Shown here: piece after piece, positions 1-8,852 of the stretch
Position numbering within the stretch: position 1 is the stretch's first letter
Layout: each line of letters opens with the position of its first letter
NCBI GenBank assembly: GCA_900316365.1
Contig: ONCO01000005.1
Location: forward strand, 1-64,000
Length of the DNA stretch: 64,000 nt
Reading direction: 5' to 3'
DNA from: an uncultured Erysipelotrichaceae bacterium
GTDB lineage: Bacteria > Bacillota_I > Bacilli_A > RFN20 > CAG-826
Made by a program: the position numbers and the translations under genes
Notes under the pieces: generated by a model
The model's database searches: none
What the model was told of the DNA's origin: nothing
The model's input: only the letters and a program-made list of their open reading frames with translations

Positions 1-45
1 GCTAGCAAGGATAAGCGCCATAAGGTTATGGATTTTCTTTTTCAT
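1..45 (-). CDS. 5' end of a secreted or lipoprotein gene (partial)
   Basis: Only the first 15 codons are inside the window, starting from the ATG at 45. They read MKKKIHNLMALILAS, a typical signal-peptide start with a lysine-rich head and hydrophobic core. A GAGG stretch lies 5' of the ATG as a ribosome binding site. The gene lies on the same strand as the glycosidase cluster, so it is probably another exported protein of that cluster. Function cannot be told. Confidence 0.6.
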   Translation of the reverse strand, partial: MKKKIHNLMALILAS

Positions 46-66
46 GGTTGGTTCCTCAAAGAGAAG

Positions 67-95
67 CCTTGGCACCTAAATTTTAGGCGCCAAGG
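67..95 (-). repeat. Near-perfect inverted repeat between two genes
   Basis: A 29-nt palindrome with arms CCTTGGC and GCCAAGG continues almost to its centre, with one mismatch in each arm. It lies between the stop at 118 and the next gene start at 45. No clear T-tract follows on the minus strand, so it is a weak terminator, an mRNA-processing hairpin or an operator, not a clean intrinsic terminator. Confidence 0.5.
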
Positions 96-117
96 GCTTG
101 AAGGTGAATAGATGTGA

Positions 118-1791
118 TTAGGCAACGTCAGCGACGGTGAGAACAATCATGTCGCGGTTTTCAAACATGTTGCGGATGTGTAAGCTGTAGGATTTGCCAG
201 AGACAGTGGTGTTGGATTCTTGGAAGTCAGGAAGCAAGTCGGCTTTCTTTTCCAAGTCATTGGTGTGACTGCCCAAGAACCAGTGGACGAGGTAATCGCC
301 ATTGGCGAGAGTGCCTGGGATGTTGAGGACAATGGTCCAAGCGCCGTCAACAACCGTGGCCTCGGAAGTAACTTGTGGATATTGCCAGTCATAGGTGCTC
401 TGGAGGTCAGCACGGAACATGGTGTTGTCGATGTTCTCGCCAGTGCCGGTCATGGTGATGACGGCCGCATCGGTGCCGGAGACGCTAGCGGCGCCAATCG
501 TGGCTGCTGGTGGGTTCTCCTGTTCGACCATAAGACCGACGCAACCCCAGAATTCAGTGCCTTCGTTGGAGCCTGGGTGGCAGACCAACTGATAGGTCTT
601 GTCACCTTCTTTGACGCTTTCCTGAGCGGTCCAAGTGGCCGGTTTATATTCAGGGGTGCTATTGCCTGTTTTAAGACCGAAGTGCATGGTGTAACCGCCA
701 GCGCCTAAGGAAGTGACGTCAAGTTTGAAGGAAGCGACGTTGCCAGCGATGGTCATTTTGCTAGCGAGGGCTTCTTCTTTAAGAACAGTGGCCCAGCCGC
801 CTCCGCCGATGTTGTCGTTATTCTGGAAGTCAATGTACCAAGGGAGGAAGGCGTCGTTGGTGTAGTTCTCGAAGCCAATGTTCATCGCGAGGTAGACATG
901 GCCTTCTTCTTTGGAGAGGGCAATGCTATTGACGGCCCAGCTTGGCGCGCCTTCATCAGCGATGGTAAGGCTTAAGTTGCCCCAGCAGTAGTCTGGCTGG
1001 TCTTTTCCAATGTTGTAATTGATGGTGTAGACGCGATTGTTGAAGGTGACGGATTTAGTCGCATCCTCAGCGTCGATCTTAAGATCCATCTTCTGCATGC
1101 CGCCGTTGTTGTTTGGCACGAGCTTATGGCCGAAGTGACCGGTATAGAGCTTGTTGTCGAGCGCAGTTACGTCGCGGGTATAGGTGAAGACGCCGTTTTC
1201 GGCATTCATGACGACCGCTTCATCGGCCTTTTCGGCCCAGCCGCCATCCCAAGAGCCGCCGTTATAGCCGTTTTCTTGGAAATCGGCGCTCCAAGAGAAG
1301 GCTTTGAATTCTTCGGCGGTTAAGCCTTCGTAAGAACCGGTGATGGTGACAATGACTTTGTCTCCGGCAAGGGCGATATCCGCCGCGGTGGCCTTATAGG
1401 AGCCGACCTTGACTGGATAAGTGGCCTGTTTGCCACGATAGGTGACGGTGACATCGCCTTCACCGACGGCGCCGAGGTCTGGTCCGGTAACCAAGACTTC
1501 GCTGGTGGCGATTTCGGAGGTGGTTCCGTCATCGTAGTTGGCGATGACCTTTAACCCGGTGGCGTCGAGCTCATCGTTGAGGGTGGACGGCATGAGGGAG
1601 TTGAAAAGGTAGGCCTTTTTGACGTTGGTGGTGTCTAAGCTGATGCCGGTTAGCTTCTTGGCGATCGGGGCGACGCTAGAAGAGGCCGGTTCACTAGAGA
1701 CGGCTGGAGCCTGGGAAGACTCCGCAGCTGGGGTGCCGCAGGAAGCGAGTAACATCGCGCTGACGGCGAAGACGAATAAACGAGGTTTCAT
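118..1791 (-). CDS. Lipoprotein with Ig-like domain and repeated carbohydrate-binding-type domains
   Basis: A 557-residue exported lipoprotein with lipobox LLASC (Cys18) and a short Ser/Ala/Pro linker. Residues about 45-130 look like a bacterial Ig-like domain (GISLDTTNVKKAY at the start, then a repeated VTGPDLGAVGEGDVTVTYRG pattern). The rest holds about three related beta-rich modules of 120-150 residues that recur with motifs such as W-x-x-D-F/L-Q-x-N/S, H-F-G-x-K and C-W-G-x-L, so it looks like tandem copies of one binding module. No catalytic motif was recognised. A strong ribosome binding site (AAGGAG) precedes the ATG. Lying at the end of a beta-glucanase cluster, it is inferred to hold polysaccharide at the cell surface. 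Confidence 0.6.
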   Translation of the reverse strand: MKPRLFVFAVSAMLLASCGTPAAESSQAPAVSSEPASSSVAPIAKKLTGISLDTTNVKKAYLFNSLMPSTLNDELDATGLKVIANYDDGTTSEIATSEVLVTGPDLGAVGEGDVTVTYRGKQATYPVKVGSYKATAADIALAGDKVIVTITGSYEGLTAEEFKAFSWSADFQENGYNGGSWDGGWAEKADEAVVMNAENGVFTYTRDVTALDNKLYTGHFGHKLVPNNNGGMQKMDLKIDAEDATKSVTFNNRVYTINYNIGKDQPDYCWGNLSLTIADEGAPSWAVNSIALSKEEGHVYLAMNIGFENYTNDAFLPWYIDFQNNDNIGGGGWATVLKEEALASKMTIAGNVASFKLDVTSLGAGGYTMHFGLKTGNSTPEYKPATWTAQESVKEGDKTYQLVCHPGSNEGTEFWGCVGLMVEQENPPAATIGAASVSGTDAAVITMTGTGENIDNTMFRADLQSTYDWQYPQVTSEATVVDGAWTIVLNIPGTLANGDYLVHWFLGSHTNDLEKKADLLPDFQESNTTVSGKSYSLHIRNMFENRDMIVLTVADVA

Positions 1792-1965
1792 GTTTGGGTT
1801 TTCTCCTTTTTCTTTAACTTCGTATTCCGGGATATTTAGGGTATTAGGTCAAACGACTCAGAAAGCCCTTTCCCATTTGTATGGCTAAGTTTTCCCCACA
1901 TTTTGGGGTCTTTGTTGTAATGTCGCGCAACCTTAAAAAAACGCTACGTAACCTAGTGAAAAGAA

Positions 1966-1988
1966 AGAAAAACCGCTTACATTGCGGT
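1966..1988 (-). terminator. Intrinsic terminator of the glycosidase operon
   Basis: On the minus strand, just after the stop at 1994, a hairpin with stem ACCGC/GCGGT is followed by TTTTTC. It separates the glycosidase operon from the lipoprotein gene at 118-1791. Confidence 0.6.
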
Positions 1989-1993
1989 CTCTC

Positions 1994-3352
1994 TTAGAAG
2001 TTGATTTTGGCTTTTGCAGCGTTCTCTATGACCTCGCAAAGGGCATCGTTTCTTAAGAAACCCTTACGTTGATCCCTGCCCCATTTACGTTCGATCTCCT
2101 CGAAGGAGTCGCTATTGATCTTCGGGATTTCGGAGAATGGGATATTCGGGTCTCCTTCGTTATCGGTCCTAATGTGATAGAGGCCCCATTCGGAATAACC
2201 TCTGACGCGGTAATTCCAATTGGTCCAATGGATGTGGTTCTCGTTGAAGAGGTTAAGAATATCGGCCCAGCCTTCATAAGAACAATGCGGGCAGAACTCA
2301 CCCATATATAGTGGCACGCCGAAGTTGGCGTTAATGATATTGCTCACCCTGTATTGATGGGACCTTAAGGATCCTTCATCGTCGGTGGTGGAGTCGTAAT
2401 GATGGAATTCATACATGACGTTCTCCCAACCGTAAGTGGTAGGTTGAGGTAAATCTTCCGCGCCCCAGCAGCTCTCCATGATGATCGTGTGGTTTGGGTC
2501 AATCACCCTAATGGCCTTATAGAGGTCATCGAAATAATCCCATTGGAGTTTGCCGGTGGTGGAGGTAAGGCATCCCGGGTCATTAGCGTCACCCGCCGGC
2601 TCATTGAGCAAGTCATAGGCGGCGATGTTTTTGTAGTCTTTGTAATGCTCTGCAAGAACGGTCCAAAGCTCTAAGGTGAGTTCGCGGAAAGCACTGCCGA
2701 CATCATCTTGCCTCCAAAGCCAGTCATGCTGCCTGGAATCGATGGAATGGTCATTGCCGTTTTGGGAGCCGTAGGCGCCATGTAAATCGAGGATTATATA
2801 GATTCCGCGTTTCTCGGCCTCGACGATGAATTTATCCATCTTGAGGAGATGGTCCTTACGGAGGGTAAGGGTCATGTTGAGCAACTCTTCCGCGGTCGGG
2901 TTATCGCTACGCATCAGGTCGAAATCGCAATCGAAGACATCCATGTAGCTGATTGGGAACCTTAAGCAGTTAAGGCCTAAGGCTTGGACCGCGTCAAAGT
3001 CTTCGCTGGTCCAGAAATTAGTCTGATAGATATCAAGCAGTTCGAATGCGGCGTCCCTATCGAATCTCTCAGTTAGCTTATTGACCGTGTAGAGCATATC
3101 CGGGGAGTCGGTTAAAGCCATCCAGCGTTCGTGGAGATAATAGCTGCCTAGATTGGTGCCCCTAAGGAGGAACTTATTGCCCTCGCTATCAAGGAGATCG
3201 GCGCCATCGGCCTTCACATAGTCCTTACGAGCGCTTTCGTATTTGGAGGAGGAGGGGATGATTGCTTGGCTAGATGATTCCTTAGAGCCGAAATTGCACG
3301 CGCTTAAAAGGAGAAACGAAGTCATCAAAAGCGTTTTGCTTAAACTCTTCAT
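1994..3352 (-). CDS. GH5-like glycoside hydrolase lipoprotein
   Basis: A 452-residue lipoprotein (lipobox LLLSAC, Cys19) with a short Ser-rich linker and one catalytic domain. It matches the GH5 (cellulase/exo-beta-1,3-glucanase type) clan GH-A pattern: RGTNLG near residue 64, LRFPIS near 130, LDLHGAYG near 189, the acid/base in LLNEP (Glu251), HHYDS near 317 and the nucleophile in MGEF (Glu352). It is expected to cleave beta-glucosidic bonds outside the cell. Its ATG overlaps the TGA of the upstream gene by 4 bp (ATGA), so translation of the two is probably coupled. The exact substrate cannot be told; the GH55-like neighbour and two GH3 enzymes suggest a beta-1,3- or mixed-linkage glucan. 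Confidence 0.85.
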   Translation of the reverse strand: MKSLSKTLLMTSFLLLSACNFGSKESSSQAIIPSSSKYESARKDYVKADGADLLDSEGNKFLLRGTNLGSYYLHERWMALTDSPDMLYTVNKLTERFDRDAAFELLDIYQTNFWTSEDFDAVQALGLNCLRFPISYMDVFDCDFDLMRSDNPTAEELLNMTLTLRKDHLLKMDKFIVEAEKRGIYIILDLHGAYGSQNGNDHSIDSRQHDWLWRQDDVGSAFRELTLELWTVLAEHYKDYKNIAAYDLLNEPAGDANDPGCLTSTTGKLQWDYFDDLYKAIRVIDPNHTIIMESCWGAEDLPQPTTYGWENVMYEFHHYDSTTDDEGSLRSHQYRVSNIINANFGVPLYMGEFCPHCSYEGWADILNLFNENHIHWTNWNYRVRGYSEWGLYHIRTDNEGDPNIPFSEIPKINSDSFEEIERKWGRDQRKGFLRNDALCEVIENAAKAKINF

Positions 3353-5424
3353 GCGCTCTCTCCTTTAAGTGGGTAATTCTCGACTAAGGCACGGAAGGAA
3401 CCGCCGCTACCGACGGCTTCCCCGTAATCATTGACCACGTGACGGATGCCTCCGCTATCGTAGCCGCTGAAAGTGGTGGTGACTAAATGGGTGAGGGAGA
3501 TACCGTCATTTTCAGGCACCTCAATCGCCCTTTCTAAAGAATCAGGGCTCCAGTGAACCCAGTATACGCCTAAGGCATAGGCTTTGTGGCTCTTCACGTT
3601 ATCCTCGACTTTGTAGGAGGCATAACCATCAAGTGTGTTGTTATGGGATTTCCACGCTTCTTGGTTAGGGACGTTATATGGGGTTTCGGACTGATACATA
3701 TAGGTCGCCCCATTCTCGCCCTTCCAAAGGGTCTGATATTTCTCAAAGTGCTCGACCATCAAGGCGTAGCAGGTCACGTTATCGCCATTAACTAGCAAGC
3801 CTGTATCGCCAGGATTGCCATAGGTTATATCTTCGCCTTCTCCATAGTCGTTCCAGGCGATGCCGCGGGAATGATCGGCTCTCCAAAGCCAGAAATTATC
3901 CCCGATGACGTCGTTCTGGTTGATGATGACCATCGTCTCTACTTCCGTGTGGGCGTCTTCTTTGCCGCCTAAACGGCCAAAGATGTCGGAGAAGATGCAT
4001 GGGTTATCTTTATGGGAGACGTTGGTTTTGCTATTTCCAACCTTAAGGAGATAGTCAGACTTTTTGCCTGCGTCTAATAAGAGAGAGCCGACACGAACAC
4101 CGCCGACATCGTCGATGAGGATGGCGCCTTCAGTGTTGGAATTGCTTACCTCTAAGGTCGCATAGCCTAAACCCAATAAGAGGGTGTTCTCGTTCTTAAC
4201 GTGGAGAGGTTTATCAAGGTGATAAATGCCAGGAGTGAAAATGATGCCCTGCCCCTTATCAAGAACGGCATTTAAGGTCTTATCGTCATCGATTCCTTCT
4301 CTAGCGAGGTAATAACGATCTAAGGAGATGCTTCTACCATCGCCTATTTCATCGCTATCCCAAGATAAGCCCGAGGTGTTTTTCTTAACATCAGGCAGGA
4401 AGACATAGAAATCATCACGTTCCTTATAAAGGAATGGCATCTCAGCAATAACAGGAGTCTTTTCCACGATGGTGGTTCTAGATGTCTCCTCGCTCCAAGA
4501 GGAAAGAGGAAGCGTTCCTTCGCAGCCGATGAAGGCGTAGTTATGTCCAGAGCCGGACCAAACACCCATATCATCGTTTCTGGATAACCATTGCTGTTGG
4601 GTACGTGGATAGACGGTCTTATCGACTTTGGAGTCGGCTAAGAAACCGCCGGAAGACCAACCGCTTGGATGGGATAAAGCTAAATTTCCTTCGAAGTGGC
4701 ATCTTCTGATCGATGTAGCCTGAGATACAGCGAATTGGGTATCGCTTGATGTGCTTACGTTTTCGATATTCCTCCAGAAGGTGCAGGTGGAGTTGTTATT
4801 GCCTAAGACATTCGTGGAGACATAAATCTCGCCTAGCTTGGTATCGTCAGGAGTCTCGCCTAAGCCGTAAGCGGAAGTGTAGTAGCCTAGCCTCATGGAG
4901 ATATCAGGATAGTTCCCTTTAAGGAGCATAACTCCATAACGTTCGGAGGAGAATTGGCCGTCGTTACCAGACTCTAATCGAGCGTGGGTTTGGTCAATCT
5001 CGTCTTGGACTAATGACATGTTGTCATGTTCCCCAACGATCAATGTGGAATCGCCAAATAAGCACAAAGTGCCCCCGATTTGGGTTTCCTTATTGTCTTT
5101 GACGCCCATGACCTTGAAGTAGCCATATCTATTGGTCCTCGTGGAGTAATTCTCCACCTGGAGAGGAGTAGAGCCGCTTACTAAGGAGTAGGTGCCGTAT
5201 TTGCTCTCGCTAGAGTAGATGCGGTAACCGTCGTATTCAGGTGCCTCCCACCAAAGGATGGCCTCGCCTTCATGGAGAGCGATTTTAGCTTCGCCGTCCT
5301 TAAGTTCTGCATAAACAAACGGGGCGTGGCTAGATGAAATCTCTGGGCGTGAGGAAACACCCGGCTCCGCGCAGGCGAAGAGGGTCGAGGCAAATATGGC
5401 TAAGGCGAAAAGAGATTTCCTCAT
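3349..5424 (-). CDS. GH55-like right-handed beta-helix lipoprotein
   Basis: A 691-residue lipoprotein. The start at 5424 is chosen because it is preceded by AAAGGA and begins directly with a signal peptide (lipobox TLFAC, Cys18); a longer in-frame start lacks both. Residues about 30-110 look like a fibronectin-III-type domain. The rest has the low-complexity, turn-rich pattern of a parallel beta-helix. Motifs such as NFWLWRADHSRG, DTGLLVNGDNV, MVEHFEKYQTLW and PYNVPNQEAW recall GH55 exo-beta-1,3-glucanases and their pectate-lyase-like relatives, from memory of that family and not a search. It sits between a GH3 gene 58 bp upstream and a GH5-like gene that overlaps it. The likely role is to release glucose or oligosaccharides from beta-1,3-glucan. 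Confidence 0.6.
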   Translation of the reverse strand: MRKSLFALAIFASTLFACAEPGVSSRPEISSSHAPFVYAELKDGEAKIALHEGEAILWWEAPEYDGYRIYSSESKYGTYSLVSGSTPLQVENYSTRTNRYGYFKVMGVKDNKETQIGGTLCLFGDSTLIVGEHDNMSLVQDEIDQTHARLESGNDGQFSSERYGVMLLKGNYPDISMRLGYYTSAYGLGETPDDTKLGEIYVSTNVLGNNNSTCTFWRNIENVSTSSDTQFAVSQATSIRRCHFEGNLALSHPSGWSSGGFLADSKVDKTVYPRTQQQWLSRNDDMGVWSGSGHNYAFIGCEGTLPLSSWSEETSRTTIVEKTPVIAEMPFLYKERDDFYVFLPDVKKNTSGLSWDSDEIGDGRSISLDRYYLAREGIDDDKTLNAVLDKGQGIIFTPGIYHLDKPLHVKNENTLLLGLGYATLEVSNSNTEGAILIDDVGGVRVGSLLLDAGKKSDYLLKVGNSKTNVSHKDNPCIFSDIFGRLGGKEDAHTEVETMVIINQNDVIGDNFWLWRADHSRGIAWNDYGEGEDITYGNPGDTGLLVNGDNVTCYALMVEHFEKYQTLWKGENGATYMYQSETPYNVPNQEAWKSHNNTLDGYASYKVEDNVKSHKAYALGVYWVHWSPDSLERAIEVPENDGISLTHLVTTTFSGYDSGGIRHVVNDYGEAVGSGGSFRALVENYPLKGESA

Positions 5425-5482
5425 GTTGTTTCCTTTCTTTTGGGGGAGATGAAATGGCCGACTCTCGCCGGCCATTAAAGAT

Positions 5483-8400
5483 TTAGTTTTCTTTCTTCTT
5501 GCCGAACTTAAGTCCTGGATGACCTAAGACAAGGAAGTAGATGATCGCCGCGGCGCCGGCATAACCGACGACGTTGATGGCGACGATAAGTGGGCTGACC
5601 CAGTCAGTCGGTGGGGTGACGATGGCGGAAGAGGATTTCTTGCCAGCGTATGGATGGGTATCGTAATCAGCCTTCGCAAGCTTAGCGCGGAGGTTAGCGT
5701 AGATTACGCCTTTGATGGCGTCGCGTAAGGCGATTTTTGCTCTTCCATCTCTCCAGGAGAAACGGAGGGAGACGGACATACCAAGCGCGCCGCCATAACG
5801 GAGAGTCTGATCTAAATGCATGTACTGGTTGTTATCGGACCAGTCGGTGATGATTTCGCCAACGAAGCCCCATTCCTTGGCTAAGACGCCTTTTAGGAGG
5901 GCAGCGCTACCGCCGGCCCAAACCGCGCCAATACGGTTATAGGAAGTCATGATGCCATTGCAGACCGGCTCATACTGATGTCCTTTCTCTTTGTACTCCT
6001 CGGCTCCTTTGCATAAGCCTTCGCCCTCGACCGCCATACGGAATGGCTCGAGGTAGATTTCTCTTAAGGCCTGCTCGGAGGTGTAGGTATAGAGGGAGTC
6101 ACGGCTGGTTTCGGTTTCCGCTAAAGCGAAATGCTTAAGGATGGCCAAGTGACCAGTAAGCTTAACGCCCTTCGCGTAGTTAACCGCCATCGCGCCGGTG
6201 AGGTAAGGATCTTCGGAGAAATATTCATAGTTTCTGCCGCCGAATGGGTTGCGGTGGATGTTCATGCCGCAGCCATAGACGCCATAGATGCCGTAGATGC
6301 TCATCTGGGCGCCCATCTCTAAGCCGACCTCGAATAAGAGGTCTTTGTTCCAGGTCTGGGCTAAGACCGCGTCGCATGGGAAGCCAACGCCGGTGTCTTT
6401 GCCGCTTCTACCGAAGGAGCCGATCTGGGCTGGGCCGTCTAAGGAAGTGGTTTGTGGGTAGTTGAGGACGGCGATGCCTTTGGTATTTGGGTGGGCATCG
6501 TTAACGAAGCCAACCGCGGTATCGTAGCTGATCTGGGACATGACGTCGTTCCAATAGGCCTCGTCATCATAGTTCTCAGCAAGGTCTTCACCCATCGCGT
6601 TGAGGGTGCCGTCATTGTTGAATAAGGTGCCGGTTTCATAGTTTCCGCCCCAAGTGAAGTCATCAATGACGATTGGGTCGCCGAATTCATCAACGGTCGC
6701 GGAATTCCAAGCGTTGAAGTTGGTGGCGTCCGTTCCGCTGCTTCCGGCGAAGAGAACGAGGTTCTGAGTCTTCGCATCCATCGCGCGGCCGGTGCTCTTA
6801 TCGTGCGTGGAATGCTGTTCCACTGGACCGGCAGGCATCGAGGCGCGGCTGATATATGGGATATTCCAGCCATCGACGTCTTTGCCGTCTACCGCACGGC
6901 CATCAACGGCCTTATCGCCGGTGAAGAGGTTATCAATGGTTTCGCCGGTATAGGCGTCTTTGTCCATGATGATGGTCTTATTGGCCTTATAGGTTCTGGT
7001 GGCTTTCGCACCATTGAGGAGTTCCTTGTTATGGTGGGAGTCGGTCGCTAAGCGGAGAGTGTAATCGCCTGGATCGATTTCATAGGTGGTCTTGCCGTTA
7101 TTGTTCTTGTCGTAGCAGTCATAGGAAGCGAAGTCCCTGGCTTTGACGTTAAGGGTGACGACTTCGGTTTCGCCTGGCTCTAACATGCCGGTCTTCTCAA
7201 AGTCGACGAGCTTAGTCGCGCTCTTCTCGATGCCGCCAGAGATGTATGGCTGATCAAGATAGAGTTCGACGACATCCTTGCCGATGGTGGTGCCGATGTT
7301 CTTAACAACGACCTGGACGGTGATCTTGGTGTCCGCGGTGATGGCTTCGCTTTCTGGCATGGAGACGTTAGCGATCTCCCAGCTGAAGTCGGTATAGCCT
7401 AAGCCATAGCCGAATGGGAATTGGACAACCGCGTCATAGCCTTTGGCGGTGGTGCCGTCTAAAAGGGTGCGGGTTTTGGAGGAGAAGACATTCATCTTGT
7501 CCGCGGTCTCGTAATAACGGTAGCCGACGTAGATGCCTTCGACGTAATCGACATACGGAAGGCTTGGGCGGGTATTTAAGCCAGCGTTGGTGGATTGGTT
7601 GGTGCCGTAAGAAGCGGTGTTGGAGAAGAAGCTAACGCCTTCATAGCCGCAATATTCGTAAGCGACGTTCTCGGTGAAGTCATATGGAAGGGTATCGGCG
7701 AGGTGACCAGATGGGACAATGCCATCGCCATATAAGGCTTTGGCGATGATGTCCGCGCCTTGGGTACCGGATGGGCCGATGAGGATAGCGGCATCGATGC
7801 CTTCAATGCTCTCCAAGAAATCCATCTGGAAGGAGTTGGTGGAGTTAATGACGACGATGGTCTTTTTGAAATTCTGACCAGCGAATCTAAGAAGGGCTTC
7901 TTCCTCTTCCGAGATTTGCAAGTCATGACGGGAAGCGTCGATCTTATTGCCGGCTTTATATTGCATCTCCGGCATATCTTCGGATTCGCCGCCCTGACGG
8001 CCGATGACGACAATCGCGGTGTCGGAGAAAGAAACCGCGGCGTTTAATTTATTCTGGTATTCGCCGGTGATGGCTGGATCATAAAGGTCGAACCTATGGC
8101 CATCGGATTGGCGGTGGAAGTTGAGGGTGTCGATGTTTGGGTTAGCGCCAGCGTCATGGATGGAACGATAATAGGTCAAAATGTCCTCGTTGAGGGTGAC
8201 GCCATAACCGCGGAGAGAAGAAAGGATATCCGCAAAACCGGTATCCGCGGTGCTTTTAGAAACCATACCAGAGCCAGAGCCGCCGTGTAACCAGGCCACG
8301 CTATGATAGCCAAGGACATTGAGGGTCTTCTCGCTGCTCTTTAATGGGAGGGCGTTGTTCTCGTTCTTAAGTAACACCATGCCATCGGCTAAGGCCTGTT

Positions 8401-8593
8401 TGGCTAAGGCGTCGCCACTGGCTTTGCTCGCGGTCTTCTCTTCATCGGAGACGGCGACGTTATTGGTGAGCAAGAAGCCTTTGATCGCGGCTTCGTTCTG
8501 CTTATAGATTGGGGTGCCAACCGCTGGGATGGCGACTAAAAGGGCTGCGGTGAGCCCAAAGACTACTTTTCGGATTATTTTTCCTGCTGCCAT
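5483..8593 (-). CDS. Membrane-anchored GH3 beta-glucosidase with permuted domains
   Basis: 1036 residues. An N-terminal hydrophobic segment (about 8-30) and a C-terminal one (about 1000-1022) anchor the enzyme at both ends. The order of parts is reversed from common GH3 enzymes. The (alpha/beta)6 C-domain comes first (ALADGMVLLKNENNALPL, then VVIGRQGGESED), then the fibronectin-III-like domain (GKDVVELYL), and last the TIM-barrel domain (GMNIHRNPFGGRNYEYFSEDP, LKHFA) with the nucleophile in IITDW (Asp917). This permuted order is known from rumen beta-glucosidases of Butyrivibrio and Ruminococcus albus. After the nucleophile the usual barrel-end sequence is poorly kept compared with the other GH3 here. 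A strong site (AAAGGAGG) precedes the ATG. First gene of the operon running to 1994. Confidence 0.9.
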   Translation of the reverse strand: MAAGKIIRKVVFGLTAALLVAIPAVGTPIYKQNEAAIKGFLLTNNVAVSDEEKTASKASGDALAKQALADGMVLLKNENNALPLKSSEKTLNVLGYHSVAWLHGGSGSGMVSKSTADTGFADILSSLRGYGVTLNEDILTYYRSIHDAGANPNIDTLNFHRQSDGHRFDLYDPAITGEYQNKLNAAVSFSDTAIVVIGRQGGESEDMPEMQYKAGNKIDASRHDLQISEEEEALLRFAGQNFKKTIVVINSTNSFQMDFLESIEGIDAAILIGPSGTQGADIIAKALYGDGIVPSGHLADTLPYDFTENVAYEYCGYEGVSFFSNTASYGTNQSTNAGLNTRPSLPYVDYVEGIYVGYRYYETADKMNVFSSKTRTLLDGTTAKGYDAVVQFPFGYGLGYTDFSWEIANVSMPESEAITADTKITVQVVVKNIGTTIGKDVVELYLDQPYISGGIEKSATKLVDFEKTGMLEPGETEVVTLNVKARDFASYDCYDKNNNGKTTYEIDPGDYTLRLATDSHHNKELLNGAKATRTYKANKTIIMDKDAYTGETIDNLFTGDKAVDGRAVDGKDVDGWNIPYISRASMPAGPVEQHSTHDKSTGRAMDAKTQNLVLFAGSSGTDATNFNAWNSATVDEFGDPIVIDDFTWGGNYETGTLFNNDGTLNAMGEDLAENYDDEAYWNDVMSQISYDTAVGFVNDAHPNTKGIAVLNYPQTTSLDGPAQIGSFGRSGKDTGVGFPCDAVLAQTWNKDLLFEVGLEMGAQMSIYGIYGVYGCGMNIHRNPFGGRNYEYFSEDPYLTGAMAVNYAKGVKLTGHLAILKHFALAETETSRDSLYTYTSEQALREIYLEPFRMAVEGEGLCKGAEEYKEKGHQYEPVCNGIMTSYNRIGAVWAGGSAALLKGVLAKEWGFVGEIITDWSDNNQYMHLDQTLRYGGALGMSVSLRFSWRDGRAKIALRDAIKGVIYANLRAKLAKADYDTHPYAGKKSSSAIVTPPTDWVSPLIVAINVVGYAGAAAIIYFLVLGHPGLKFGKKKEN

Positions 8594-8665
8594 AAAGCAT
8601 GACCTCCTTTAACGGGGCGGCGACGCTTCAAAAGGAATGCATGCTACCCGCTAAACGTTAGCTTT

Positions 8666-8693
8666 ATTTTATGAAGACACACGCAAACTCCAA
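8666..8693 (-). promoter_or_regulatory. Promoter for the glycosidase operon
   Basis: On the minus strand TTGGAG (-35) and TAAAAT (-10) are 16 nt apart, about 70 nt upstream of the GH3 start at 8593. Further upstream, 8730-8785 is rich in TTTAA and TTAAAC elements on both strands and could hold regulator sites. Confidence 0.4.
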
Positions 8694-8852
8694 AATCGAG
8701 GGTAAATGGCGAAAAAGAGACTGAGTTTTTAGGAACTAAACATAGTTTAAATCCTTAAATCTTAGGTGGTTTAACTTAGAAAAGTCGCCATTTTGTAACC
8801 GCTTTTCACGCAAGTTTGAAAAAACGCGACGCAATTTGAGGGGGTTTTCGGC

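Noticed and set aside
118-8593. Long open frames on the plus strand opposite the glycosidase and lipoprotein genes
   Set aside because: They mirror the codon structure of strong minus-strand genes and have no ribosome sites or family motifs.
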